DNA from: Clitopilus passeckerianus
Lineage: Eukaryota; Basidiomycota; Agaricomycetes; Agaricales; Entolomataceae
Length of the DNA stretch: 64,000 nt
Assembly (NCBI GenBank): GCA_944990035.1
Contig: CALYLX010000112.1
Location: forward strand, 992,001 to 1,056,000
Direction: 5' to 3'
Shown: positions 39,839 to 52,170 of the stretch, in pieces
Position numbering within the stretch: the first letter of the stretch is position 1
How the letters are laid out: every line of letters starts with the position of its first letter
The notes under the pieces: generated by a model
The model's input: only the letters and a program-made list of their open reading frames with translations
What the model was told of the DNA's origin: nothing
Database searches by the model: none
Made by a program: the position numbers and the translations under genes

Positions 39839-40156
39839 GCCCGTCGTATTGCTTCCTTCTGACGTCTCCGAGGGGTCTTTTGTACATTATTTGCATTATA
39901 TACACTCGCGCATACCTTGTAGAACATCTATATCATCAATACACATTCATTTGCGCGTATAAAGGTGTTTGGAAAAGCCTAAGTTTGAAATTTGACGGTT
40001 GTTGATGTTGAAGTAAGAAAAGAGCCGTGTTTTCTGAGTTATCTTGGTAAATTTAAAAACATGCTATATTCATCGAAGCTCGTGGGTTTCGACCCTGGAC
40101 CATGTTACGACTAGTTTATACCCGTTTTTGGGCCTCGAGCATATTCATCACTTTAG
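39839..40156. other. Intergenic between convergent UBI4 and UTP23
   Basis: Holds the two facing 3' UTRs. No gene, RNA or repeat was seen. Confidence 0.4.
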
Positions 40157-41141
40157 TTATTCGTCGACTTGGACTGGTTTATCGCCACCAGTGGTTTTCG
40201 CGTGCTTCCGCTTCCTCCTTCTGGCTATGTTTGCTTCATCCTCGTCGTCCTCTCGCTTCCTCTTGGCTCCAGACAGAGGCTCTGTAGGCTTCTTCTTCTT
40301 CACACTCAGCGGGTTTGGACCTTTGGGACCTTTTTTCTTCTTTTTAGGAGGGGACTCGGTTGGTTGTGATGCACTGGCGAGCGCATCTGAGGCAGTAGGG
40401 TGTAAAGACGATTCCTCCATCTGAACAAAAGTTATATATGATGAATAGAAGACGGTTGCATATCGAGAACTAACCCACCCTCCGTTTTGCCTGTAATGTA
40501 ACATCACTAGGAGGCTCAAGGACCATGACCGTTCGATTTATATGTACAATCGGTACCCCAGGCACTTGACGCATTTTTACCCTCAGTGGATGAGATTCGG
40601 CCGCTATAACGTAGCGATGTTTGTTTGAGGGACCTATAGAACATAGTCAGACGATGAATTCAGATGAGAAGTGGACATGCTCACCAACGACTTGAGCAAG
40701 ACATTCATCTCCCGGTATCGCCTCTCGGTGATTGCATTTCCTACGCTCAAAGGTTTTGGCAAGGTCAACAGCTGGCTGCTTCTCTTTTCCCTGTAGGTAG
40801 AGTTCGTGGATGCAGCATTGAGTTATCACTGTTAAAGAACGGCTTTGCCGCCATTCTCAGTAAACGAAGGTTATTGGACTTGAAACCAGACCAGAGCGCA
40901 CTTGGTTTTACATCTCCTTGAAGAACATTCCCCAGCTGTTTGACGAGTTCGATTTTATGGTCAACTGCAGATTTGCATATCTCTGAATCCACTACAGTTC
41001 CGAGAAGAATTGATCAGCCTCAGGAAAGTATTAGATTTCAAAAGCGAGCGCACTGAGAACTTGATAAGGCTGACGAAAGCCAAAGGTCATAGAATACAGC
41101 TGCATCAATTTTTTGTAGGTTTTAGCTCGTTTTTGTCTCAT
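40157..41141 (-). CDS. UTP23: rRNA-processing protein Utp23 (PIN-like)
   Basis: Small-subunit processome component with a PIN-like fold, needed for snR30 release and early 18S rRNA maturation in the nucleolus. The start MRQKRAKTYKKLMQLYSMTF is the family hallmark. Then come FGFRQPYQVL, CKSAVDHKIELVKQLGNVLQ and, after an intron starting at the A of KPM, ITQCCIHELYLQ. This Cys/His cluster continues to FERRKCNH and is the zinc-binding part. VPGVPIVHINRTVMVLEPPS follows, and the basic tail holds GPKGPNPLSVKKKK. Introns are short and all joins are in frame. The start codon lies 97 bp from divergent EMC7. Confidence 0.92.
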
Positions 41142-41238
41142 TGTGGCTGGCCGAAGTGAGGGTACTGGTAGAAAATAGATTTTGCCGAGGTTTGATCTTG
41201 CCAAAGGCTACGGACGCTTTTGGGTAATCACCACCACC
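41142..41238. promoter_or_regulatory. 97-bp bidirectional promoter, UTP23/EMC7
   Basis: Start codons are 97 bp apart. It contains TGATCT at 41193-41198, also found in the NOP7/SMD2 and eIF3k/WDR5 divergent promoters. No TATA box. Confidence 0.5.
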
Positions 41239-42240
41239 ATGACACGACCGCTTCTGCTCGTTGCCTGCCTCGTTGGCCTGTACGTCTCTATAGACTCTTA
41301 GGAGGCCGTCTTATTTTGCTAACACTAAAGTTAGATTATCGTCGTTCACTTATGCGGTCGACGTTACGGGAAAGGTACAATGGAATACCGAGTGTAAAGG
41401 TTCGACCGTTCTCCTGATGGACTGCTGTTCAGAAAAGTAACATATATGTCAAGGAATCGAAGAGTTGCGCTCGTCAAAGGTTGTTTTGGACAATGGAAGG
41501 CTGAAGGGAAGCATCAAGCATGATGGGACTTTCACTATGTTGGTCAATTCGATTCTCTTGTCACGCAACGTTAATACTTCTGTAGACCCAACGTTGCGAA
41601 TGGGACGTACATTCTTTCCGTTCTCGCTCAGGATCACTCATTTGAACAGGCAAGATGACCAACCCTATTATTGGATCATTCTGACTGACTATCCCTCCAG
41701 TTGCGCATCGATATTGTCGACCAACTCTCTAAACCAGAGGTCCGAGCTTATGTCACTGGTACACCGCTCAACCCTCCGTCCCCCGTGTTCCTGCCATACC
41801 CCGTCATTCTGACACCGAAGCAGAAACACACATTTTTCGTCCCTCAGGACTCGTTCAACTTGCTTGGAATGCTGAACAACCCCATGATGTTGATGATGGT
41901 GGCTGCCGGCTTCATGATGTTTGCCACTCCATACCTTATGGTAAGGAAGATCTCCACTTTTGTGGCGCAACATGGTGCTGATGAGATGGTGTTCTCCTTA
42001 GAAAAATATGGATCCTGAAGCTATGGAAGACTTTAAAGAACAGCATGCAAAGGTGCAGAACGCCATGTCTGGTAAAGGGTATGATCATTCAGAATGATGT
42101 CAGGTGTAGTTTGCTAATGAGGCTTTAGACTTTCTGCACTACTCAGCAATGATGAACCGGCTCGAGAAGCGACAGCAAATAAGCAAACAACACCTGCAGC
42201 CAGTGCGAAAACTCGGAGTAATAAGGGCAAAAGGCGGTAG
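41239..42240 (+). CDS. ER membrane protein complex subunit 7 (EMC7)
   Basis: EMC subunit with an ER-lumenal beta-sandwich (DUF2012) and one membrane helix; the complex inserts membrane proteins. A signal peptide (MTRPLLLVACLVGLLSSFTYA) precedes VDVTGKVQWN. The core reads SSKVVLDNGRLKGSIKHDGT, then NVANGTYILSVLAQDHSFEQ and LRIDIV. The helix is MMLMMVAAGFMMFATPYLM and the tail is basic (KTRSNKGKRR). Introns are clear, including a GC-AG intron at 41650-41700. Intron 2 (about 41401-41454) removes the segment between CKG and IEELRSS. The stop TAG is at 42238-42240, 54 bp from the stop of the convergent neighbour. Confidence 0.87.
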
Positions 42241-42294
42241 AGAATACGTATATCTAGCGATGAGAATACATCCTTGCCTACCGGATGGTTGTGA

Positions 42295-43127
42295 TCATGA
42301 TTGAGTGGTCTCGTTGTTGCTTTCCGCTTCAGAAGGAGAACGTGGGTTGTCTGATTCTGGGTATAGAAGAGCGCGTCGCAACACCTCGTTCCTGGTGACC
42401 GTATTGAGTCTCTCATGAAGCGGGTGCAAATATGGATATTGTACCTGCGTTTAAACTGAGCCAGGATAGCTTGGATCGGCCGTCGTTCGTTAGTTTGAGA
42501 ACCAACTGACCTAAATATCAATCTGTCATCATGGAACCAGCAGCCGTGGACACATGAACTCACACTTCGGACGACGCGGTCGTTTCGATTATATACATCT
42601 TGTCATCCCTCGGAACGTTGTCCCCGGTAGCGGCGGCGGCGGCTCCAGGTGCATCTTCGACTTTCAGCGAGCTCACAGCTATATCCTTTGAGAGGCTTTG
42701 AGCAACAGGAGGTTTGACCTTGGGGTCGGAATTAGGGTCATAGTCGAGAACGAGGACGTGTTCGTCCGGTGCCTGGGCCCACAAAGCCAACGGAGTGTCA
42801 TTCGCGTAATGGTATTGGATTGTCGGATGTCCCAAAGCAACTGAAGGAGCTGCTGGGTTGTTAGAATGAGAATACAGAATATAAAATGGTGGTTGGCTCA
42901 TAACAAACGCGTCCGTGATTAGATTTGCCCGTAGCGCCACGGCCACGGTTAATCGTATAGGATCTGTCAGCTCTTGGACTTGACCACAACCTTGGCTCGG
43001 AACTCTTATGCCAGCTCCATTCTAGAACCTCTTCTTCGATCTCACACGGGTCTTGTATATACGCGCATGGATCTCCTGGTGCTCGCATGGTCAATATGGC
43101 CTCATAGGATATTTTCTGTGGCAACAA
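42295..43127 (-). CDS. Conserved protein of unknown function
   Basis: I do not recognise a named family. The protein has no signal peptide or membrane helix. Blocks that look structured are YEAILTMRAPGDPCAYI, IEEEVLEWSWH, RLTVAVALRANLITDAFV, SQPPFYILYSHS, IQYHYANDTPLALWA and DEHVLVLDYDP. A low-complexity stretch and a basic helix (IQAILAQFKRRNEVLRRALL) end with a Ser/Glu-rich tail. Two introns near the 3' end join in frame. Two places (42971-42975 and 43001-43007) each lack one base, both in an AAGAG context where AAGGAG would keep the frame. The 5' end is uncertain: ATG 43088 lies inside a conserved-looking stretch, so an upstream exon is likely. Confidence 0.55.
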
Positions 43128-43193
43128 CCTGATCGGGATCTATGGCAACAGAGTATCCTCAGTTGCTCTCTTTCTCTCTGGGTGCTGGGCAGA

Positions 43194-43200
43194 TATATAA
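43194..43200 (+). promoter_or_regulatory. TATA box of CAP/PR-1 gene
   Basis: TATATAA, 124 bp upstream of the start codon at 43324, followed by a C/T-rich leader. Confidence 0.45.
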
Positions 43201-43323
43201 GACGATGGAAAATGACATGCTGCTCTCTTTAAATTTCTGCTTGCTCGCAGATCGTGGTGTAGTTGTGGTCCCTCTTTCTGTTTCCTACTCTCCTTTCCAA
43301 ACCTCACATTCTTTGACTCTCCG

Positions 43324-44566
43324 ATGGCTCCCCTCGCAACTCTTGTTTCTCTTGTTCTTCTCGCAGCTTCTGCTGTGCCTTCCGTTGTCGCTGGTCCTCA
43401 CTGCACCAAGAAACACCACGGAAAGCCATGGTGCGTCCAGCTCTGCAAATCTCACTGGGGTTGGAAGGGCCACATGATGGGCACCGATCGCTGGGGAAGT
43501 GTGATGCAGAAAGTCGATCCTAATGAATGGGACAACTTCATCACCAAGGCCTGTGGTCTTGACGGCTCGTACGCCACTTTCCCTTATCTCACCTGGACAA
43601 CCATTCATGTGGTCCTATTATTCATGTTGATTTGATAGGCATCACCAGAACGCAACGTCTCCTGTTGGTAACGGTGAAGCTGGCGTTACCTCCACGCTGT
43701 CATCTGTTGTTGTTAGCAGCAGCTCGGTGCCTGCCAGTAGCAGCGTTGTGAGCGTTAGCAAGCCGGTAACGACTGCCAAACCTACCACTATCCGGCCTAC
43801 AACTACCATTTCTTCCTTCACCCGCTCTACAACTCATGCGACTCAACCTACTACCACCGTTGTCAAGCCCACTACAACTAACAAACCCACCACCACGCCC
43901 AAGCCTACCACTTCTGCCAAACCTACCACTGCTCCTCCTACCAACACCGCCGCTCCTGGGGGAAACACTGGCAACAGTGATGAGGCTCAGTACCTGTCTG
44001 CTCACAACTCCTTCCGCGCTCAACACGGTGCCGCTGCCTTGACATGGAGTGACGAACTTGCCGCCAAGGCTCAACAGTGGGCTAACGGCTGCAAGTTCCA
44101 GCACTCTGGAGGAAGCCTCGGCCCCTACGGCGGTAAGCTCTATTGTGGTCAATTTTACCCTCAATGATCTCATGTGTTCTCCAGAAAACTTGGCTGCTGG
44201 TACTGGTTCTAGCTACGGCATTGCTTCTGCCATCAAGTCTTGGACCGATGAATCTAAAGACTACAACCCTGCCAACCCTACCTTCTCTCATTTCACCCAA
44301 GTCGTCTGGAAGGGTACCAAGCAACTCGGATGCGCGGTCCAATCCTGCGATGGCATTTTCTCTTCCTCGTATGGCGTAAGCCTAGTTTGTTCTCAAATCG
44401 ATTTATTGTAATACTAACGCACGCCCCAAAATGCAGAAAGCTAAGTACTATGTCTGCGAGTACTTCCCTGCTGGCAACGTCATCGGTCAATTTGAGTACG
44501 TTTCCCCTCCCTCCTGCCTGCCCACTTCATTAATGCTGTCCCCTCAGCGACAACGTCCAGGCTTGA
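43324..44566 (+). CDS. Secreted CAP/PR-1 domain protein (Pry1-like)
   Basis: Secreted cysteine-rich protein; yeast Pry relatives bind and export sterols and fatty acids. A signal peptide (MAPLATLVSLVLLAASA, cut near AVPSVVAG) precedes a short Cys/His-rich module (HCTKKHHGKPWCVQLCK ... HMMGTDRWGSV). A long Ser/Thr/Pro linker with KPTT-type repeats follows. The CAP domain has YLSAHNSFRAQHG, LTWSDELAAKAQQWANGC, ENLAAGTG, HFTQVVWKGTKQLGCA and YYVCEYFPAGN. His of SHFTQVVW and Glu of ENLA are the conserved CAP-pocket residues. Introns occur at about 43571-43640 and three further places. The stop is at 44564-44566. The upstream TATA box and short leader suggest strong expression. Confidence 0.9.
43770..43950 (+). 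repeat. Thr/Pro (KPTT-type) linker repeat
   Basis: Degenerate repeats coding KPTT, TTKPTT and PKPTT units between the Cys-rich module and the CAP domain; a likely O-glycosylated spacer. Confidence 0.6.
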
Positions 44567-45022
44567 GCTAGCTCTGGAAGAGCTCTCCCGAAGAACCATT
44601 GAATCTTCCGAGCCGTCTCCTTTTTTATCTTTATCCTATTTCGTTCTGCTTCGACCAGCATCATTTCTATCCGCCACAAGTCAAATCCCCGTCGACCGGG
44701 GCAAATATGCAAGTCATACAAATGTACCAAGCACCACTACACCGCGAGCGAGCCTGTACATATCACATCCCATATTTCATTGTCAAGTACAAGATTCTCA
44801 ATAAAATTCAAAATGTTTCTACGGCCTAGTGCCGTCTACTTTCATACTGAGGCTCCATTGATAGTGCGAGTCACAGGTTACGCCCAAAGGTATTCCCCCT
44901 CGTCAAATGTCATTAAGAGGTCTAAATAGGGATTCTTTCGAACGAGAGCACAATGAATATCACTAGCGTGACATGTGTTTAATCTGGTTACATCCTTCAG
45001 TCACGCCTCCTTCCAAACTTGA
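44567..45022. other. Intergenic between CAP gene and DLT1
   Basis: 3' UTR and promoter sequence. No ORF or RNA gene is supported. Confidence 0.4.
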
Positions 45023-46124
45023 ATGCGACAGCCATGGTTAGCTGAGGTCAAGATGCCCTCGAAGTACTTCAGACTCCTGGTTCGAACCATCTCGGAGACA
45101 GGCTATCTATTTCTTGTCCTGCTCACTATCGTTGCTACCGGGCTCTCATGCAGTGCACTCCTTGCGCAGGCTGTCAGAACTTCGCCCAAGAAGAACTGGG
45201 GAGGGAACATTAATGCACTGGTCATCGGGGCTTCATATGTCGTAGTCGTAAGTGGTTACTCGTCAGAAGGAGGTAGAGAGGAACTTATCTTGTCCCGTAG
45301 CTTGTTGCCTCCGTCTTGCTCTGCGGTAAACGGAGGCTTGCAGTCAGATTGAAACTCCAGAAGATATCGAAGGAGCACAACGCACCCGTCGGAAGAGCCG
45401 ATTTGCCTCAGGTGAGCACGCACTAATGTACCTGAATATCCGAATTAACTGGGCCATTGTTCCGATGGCGCACAGAAAGTGCATACATACGTTGCACAGG
45501 AATTCATTCGGACGTGTCTGGTTACATACGAGTCCCTTCCAAAGGACGCACATCACGAGGGTTGGGGACGACCTGGTGTGTTTCATTTCCTGAGCGCAGA
45601 ATTATGAACGCGGCTTATTCCCCATTACCGGTGCAGGAACGTTGTACAGCAATTACCAATTTCGCAGAACTCTGCTGGATACTATACCCAAGATTGGTGG
45701 GCCCTTACTTCAATTCCGAACGCTTTGCAGGAGGCTCATGCGGTTTGTTTATAGATGCTTTAGCGCACACTGTTATACCCACTCACCCGACGTACCGACC
45801 GCACGTCCGCATGCTGCATCATTTCCGATTCATCCTACCTTTATTACCAGAAGACGAGGACAGCCTAACTCCACTACATTACTATGACTCAGGTATTCAA
45901 ATCGCGCGGAATGCGGATGGAGGAGGCAGGGAGATGCAGGAGGATGAGTTCAAGATTGCGTTTACAGCTGCACGGGAAATTATACAATGGTGCGCACATA
46001 GTTTTAGCAAACATCTCATACAAGGCTGACCGGGACTGCAAACAGTTTGAATGAATGTCGGCTGGAGATGATGGAAGCTTCGTCTACGCAGCTGGAACAA
46101 GTATCATCTGCAGAAGCACGATAA
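45023..46124 (+). CDS. DLT1: Dlt1-family membrane protein
   Basis: Homologue of yeast Dlt1 (defect at low temperature 1), a membrane protein of unclear role. Two N-terminal hydrophobic helices (YLFLVLLTIVATGLSCSALL and INALVIGASYVVVLVASVLL) are followed by RLAVRLKLQKISKEHNAPVG and TYVAQEFIRTCLVTYESLP. After introns come YSNYQFRRTLLDTIPKI, PHVRMLHHFRFILPLLPE and LTPLHYYDSGIQIAR, matching the family order. Five introns, all in frame; the one at about 45697-45754 (58 nt) contains a decoy acceptor. Start Met at 45023 or 45053. The stop TAA is at 46122-46124. Confidence 0.8.
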
Positions 46125-46277
46125 AGCATTCTTGCAGTAGCCGAACAGCCAGAGATTTTCAGGATTGTGGAAACAAACGCGCGATCATAAGTCGTAAAGG
46201 GTTGTAATAGTATTCATTAGCATTAGTTCATAAATCAAAGCAGATTCTAATCTAGAGTTCTAATGGAGAGGTATGCT

Positions 46278-47413
<1,136 letters not shown>

Positions 47414-47748
47414 TGTATAACGGTCTGGAGGGGGTCTGTCTGGTTTTTCTGAAGCACCTAGTAGAATAAGCCTTGATATATCGTATCCAGCAGCCTTGAG
47501 CTTGCCGTTGACGAAATGAAGGAGGAATACAAGGAAAGAAAAAGTTCCGAGTAGAGACGCGACGAAAGCAAACTGAAGTCTGTTCATTGAATTGTTCCCA
47601 CGGCACAACACTCTCCTCTTTCATATCACCACCTTCCATTTTTATTTTCTTCTCGTCCAAACTTTGCAACGCTGGCCGTGGCTACTCTTCACATTAAAAT
47701 CAATATTTTCTCATTTTTATCTCTTATTTTATAAAAAAATATCCAAAA
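47414..47748. promoter_or_regulatory. Divergent promoter region CBR1/phosphatase
   Basis: 335 bp between two divergent start codons. Bases 47690-47748 are A/T-rich with several T-runs next to the phosphatase ATG. No further gene. Confidence 0.4.
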
Positions 47749-50093
47749 ATGGCCACGACTCGCAGGCTCTCTGCCAAACTCTCAAATCTCCGTATCGACG
47801 CTCCTCCTCCCGACTCTCAAATAGCCGTCGTTCAAGGAGAATCCTCAGCTTGTTCCTCTGCAGACGACGATTCTCCAGATCCTTCACCTTCCAAACCTAG
47901 GGCCTCCAGGAATATGAAGAAACTATCGCTAACGCTACCCTCTTCCTCCTCGCTTTCTCTCCAAATCCCCTCAGAGCCTCAAAGTGCTGTGAGCCCCACA
48001 GCAGCTTCAAGGAGGCTGCGACGACCATCTGTGATGTCGTTACCAGCTGCAGCAAACCCAACGCCCAACTCTATGCTCTACCGCAAGGAAGAGGATGGAA
48101 CAGACGCAACAGCGCCCTACTCTGATGGTCCAGTGCAGATCATTCCGGGTGTCTGGTTGGGCTCAGAGGATAACGCAAGAGACTGGACAGGCCTACTCGA
48201 GCGAGGCATAAAATCTGTACTCAATGTTGCAAAGGAGGTTGCCAACCCCCTCGATGCCAATCAACACCAACCCCCTCTACGTGCCGTGGCATCGACACCC
48301 AACTTCAACAAGACTGCTTTCTCAAGGCAGCAAATCGATGACCCAACCTATGTAGCATCAAACCCGCTCACAGGCAGACCAGCTATGCATTATCTCAAAC
48401 TTCAATGGTCTCATGGTCAACAGGACTTGGTCCAGTCTGGTTTCCCAGACGCTATGGCATTTACAGATGCTGCTCTTTCACGGGGAGATGGAGTGCTCAT
48501 TCAGTAAGTGTCATTGTTGTTGTGGCAATTCCCCGACTTATCATCGGAACCGCGTTGTAGTTGTCAATGTGGCATCTCACGCTCCGCTACTCTGGTTATC
48601 GCCCTTGTCATGCGTGCTGCCGCAGAGCAGTCGCCATCAGTCCCACCAGACGTATGGGCATTGAAGGGTATGCAAGGTGCATACTCTTACGTCAAAGAGA
48701 AGAGCGCATGTGTTGGCCCAAACATGTCGTACGTCCTCTCACGTGTTTCGCTGTCTGATCAATGTTCTGATACAAAACCGCGCCTTCTCAACATCGCAAC
48801 AACAATCTCGACAGTTTAATTTATCAGTTACTTGATTACGAAAAAGCCCTCAGCAAACCTAGCAGCAACACTACAAGCTCGCCGCTACCTGCGGAATCTG
48901 CTCCTTCAAGTGCAGCAGATGAAGAGGAGTGGAGCCGACAAAGGAAGCTCTTCGAGGAGGCATCCCGCTCTAATGACGATGATGATCGGGAAAGCTCTGC
49001 CGTGAGACAGGAAGCTGAAGCTCTGGACAAAGCCATGGAAGACCGTATTGTCGCACGAAAATCCTCGACTTCGTCAGTAAACTCAACCAACTCGGGCGTT
49101 GGCATGGGACCCGCTTGGCGCAGCCGCTACGGACACCACACCCGCAAGCGGGCCGGATCTGTCGCAAGTAACATGACCACTGGTAGTGTGCTTAGCGAAG
49201 ATCTGGTCGAAGAGGCGGAGGAGGAAGAGCTTCTTGGCGTTGGCGGTGGGTTTGACACTGAAGCATCGACTTCGAGCACAACAACCTCGCCTGAGGACGA
49301 CATCGATGACGGCCACTCTCAGCACGTTGTCATCCCCCCTCGTATTCCTCACCGTTATGGCAGCCTGGGAAGCAAAGCCATGCCTTCAGCACCAGTATGG
49401 AAGACCTCATTCAAGCTCTCAGCCCCACCAGCAACTGCTGCGAGGTCGACTTTCAACATCCCACCCCCTCCCAAAACTGCTGTACGCTCGTCATTCAACC
49501 TTGGCCCAGTGCCTATCACGACGAACACCAAGGGCAAACGTCGCCCTGTGCCTATAGGCATCCTTCCACCTGTCCCCTCATCGCCCATTGCCATTGTAGT
49601 GGACTCGCCTACGTCCTCCTCAAACAACACACCTGCCCAGTCATTACCGGATGTAGAGCCTACAAAGCCCTTCGTTCCTCCGAGCCCTGCCCCTCAACGT
49701 GCCTCTTCGCTCTCGTTGCCCCCGGTTCGCTCTCGGACAAAGTCCGGCAAGTTGCCGCCGCCCCTTCATCTCAGAAAGAGCTTGGTGAACAGCGCTGCCT
49801 CCAAGGCTGCACACCTTACTGTTCCAGACAATGGATCAGGGCTTTCAACGCCTTCACAAACACTTTTCGTGTTCCCTCCCTCCCCAACGTCGAGCCTTGC
49901 TACAGCTAGTAGAACCCCTTCCACAATGATGCTCAGCAATGCGCCTATCCCATTCCCCAGCTTGTCAACTCCCAGAGTTTCAAGCTTCAGGGCCCAGGGT
50001 CGGACGAGATCGTTCATTGGGCTCGGTAGTGTACCTACACCGACAACTGCATTTTCCAAGGTAGATGCTCGAGGCTATGTTGGAATGCAATAA
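47749..50093 (+). CDS. Dual-specificity protein phosphatase with long Ser/Pro-rich tail
   Basis: Dual-specificity/MAP-kinase-phosphatase-type enzyme. After about 120 disordered residues the DSP domain starts VQIIPGVWLGSEDNA. It continues LERGIKSVLNVAKEV and HYLKLQWSHGQQDL. The P-loop HCQCGISRSATL fits HC-x5-R and is split by intron 1 (48504-48560) inside the His codon. The domain ends with LKGMQGAYSYVKEKS and PNMSLIYQLLDYE, joined across intron 2 (48729-48814). A tail of some 420 residues is rich in Ser, Pro and Asp/Glu (docking or regulatory). The aspartate general acid should lie upstream of the P-loop, but an insertion there makes it hard to place. No frame defects. Confidence 0.87.
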
Positions 50094-50652
50094 TGTCGAC
50101 ACAAGCACCCGAAAACCTTATGAGTTTTCCTCTCAACGGCATTTAATATTAAGAGGACTTTCGTCTCCGTTTCTTCGCCTTTGAAGCGTCACACCCTTCG
50201 CTTTCAATTGCTGTTCTATGTCTCCCTTGACATTTATGCCTCAATCACTGTACCACCACCATTTCACAGATTCGACATAGCATTTTCTCTCTTGTCGCTT
50301 ATTTGCATATTTACACACGCGCAACATTTTCTTTCGCCTTTCGCACTTCTCTTTGCTTTCTGCCTCTGGGTTAATCGCTTTTTATTCTTTCGTATGTGTG
50401 CATTCAACGCTTTCGCATTGCATACCTTCGTTTTGCCACTTCGCTTTCTTCCCCTTGTTGGCGATGGTACGTGTAATTTATGTAACCAAAAAAACCTTCG
50501 CCCTTTGCATGCAGGTCTTCTGGTTCGAAGTAAATATAATTTATCAGCTCTAGGGCTGCTTCGGTTCCCCCAATGCAAAGACTTTACGAGAGTAATAGAT
50601 GCTCATGAAGGTTGTATTACGGGTGAAAGAGGTTACACAATTCTGAGGTTCA
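50094..50652. other. Intergenic between convergent phosphatase and TVP23
   Basis: Long T-rich 3' UTR sequence (50180-50400). ORFs here give Phe/Leu/Cys-rich peptides and are not credible. No RNA gene was recognised. Confidence 0.4.
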
Positions 50653-51916
50653 TCAGCCACGGAACACCCTGCTGACGGCGTTCTTGGCTGCTCCTGCGAT
50701 GAGCTGCCCACCAATCCCACCAATCCCCCAGGATCCACTCATGTTATTTGCCCATTTCTGCTTAGCGTCGCGATCACTGAATATATGCATGTTAGAGGAC
50801 CTGAGAGTGCATCAGAAGGAAGGAGACTCACGCATAGGTAAACCCGATCGCATTGGTATAATTGAACACAAGTGCCAATAGGACAATGGGTATAAAGCTG
50901 AAATTCTGTCAAACGGAGGATACAGCAGTCAAAATTTGGGAAACGTACGCGAAACCCAACTTAAGGAGAGATACGATGAGTAATGCCGACCAGAGGAGGG
51001 GGAACGTATAGAGGGCAATCTGGAAAAAGCTTGGAAAGCAGACCCTCACAAGAATGAGAATTACGAACCCAAAACATCCTGTGTACGGCGTCAGTAGATT
51101 CCTTTTGAGGTAGTGAAGAAAGGCTTACTTGGAGTCAATCGGGTTAGGCGGTCGCGAAGGCTGTATTTCATACTATTCAGTTCAAAGGTGCTTTAAGGAG
51201 CAGATAGAAGCTTACATCTCTGGATTCAAAGACCCAGTAGCTCTCGCCATCGTCGTCAACCTGGGTGGATGTCAGAGAGCAAAGGACCGCAATAAGCTCG
51301 TATACACTTACCTGATTCCAGAACCGCAGCCCCACCAATGTTCTTCCAGCAACATTCTAGAGGTAAGGAGTCAAGCCCCTGCCACTTGAGTTGGGAAAAA
51401 AGTACTCTGCAATTCCAGAAGTCCATGGCAAGCAGGACGACCACTAGCACCGTCTTCCCATCAAATGGTCATCAGCAAGTAAGCTTACTGACAAGCATAG
51501 TGTACACACCGACAGAACGTAATTGTCGGTAAAGAATCCGCAGAGGATATATACTATTATGGCCCCCAGCCTGAAGAAGAAAAGGAAGAAAAGTGCGAGC
51601 GGGTGCGCAGACTATGGTACTACAATGAGCATCATCGGATAGATTGCAGACGAAAACATACTTGTCGGAAGATGGCTCCTATGCCTGAAAGTAATCTCGT
51701 TAAAGGTGAACAACTACCTTTTCTGAGTGTGCACTCACCAGACTCTGCGTCGCTTTGCGTCGTGGCCATGCGCTCTGCATTATGGCTGGTGGGGGTGAGG
51801 ACCACCTGCGGACGTGCGCTTTGTGGTTTTGCTGCCGAAATGTTTCCTGAAGGCGCTATCGTAGGCTCATCTGGTTCTATCGTGTTGTCCAGTAACGGCG
51901 TCGCTACGCTCGTCAT
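50653..51916 (-). CDS. TVP23: Golgi membrane protein Tvp23
   Basis: Tvp23/FAM18 family, a four-helix membrane protein of late Golgi vesicles. Exon 1 (from ATG 51916) encodes a hydrophilic N-terminus, [19 protein letters not shown]. Then come [19 protein letters not shown] and a second helix, then [20 protein letters not shown], the family signature, and FESRDPS. The last helices are [11 protein letters not shown] and [14 protein letters not shown], followed by [17 protein letters not shown]. The C-terminus is [12 protein letters not shown] with the stop at 50653-50655. About six introns. No frame problem was found. Divergent from the LRR gene (254 bp). Confidence 0.9.
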
Positions 51917-52170
51917 CGTGTAGGAAGATGTGGTCGTCGTCCAACGTAGTACTGGGAATCGTTGACGTGCGCTATCAATTACCCAATTTAGTAACACTCC
52001 GCCTTCGACATTACCACCACAATCTGAACGGAACCCAGCCTGACTTTATTGGTCTTTGAGCACTGCCTTGAGTTCTTCGGACCCGCAATGTGCTTGCTTT
52101 GACTCATATCTGCCTTTAAAAGTATAAATTTCATTTCAGCAATCGCAGTTTCAGTTTCCTGCATACACCC

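Noticed and set aside
43770..43950. Repeat array that could suggest a CRISPR or satellite
   Set aside because: The units are degenerate codons for Thr/Pro/Lys in one open frame of a secreted protein; there are no regular spacers.
45075..45100. tRNA B-box-like GGTTCGAACC
   Set aside because: It lies in the coding exon of DLT1 (LVRTIS) and no matching A-box or cloverleaf surrounds it.
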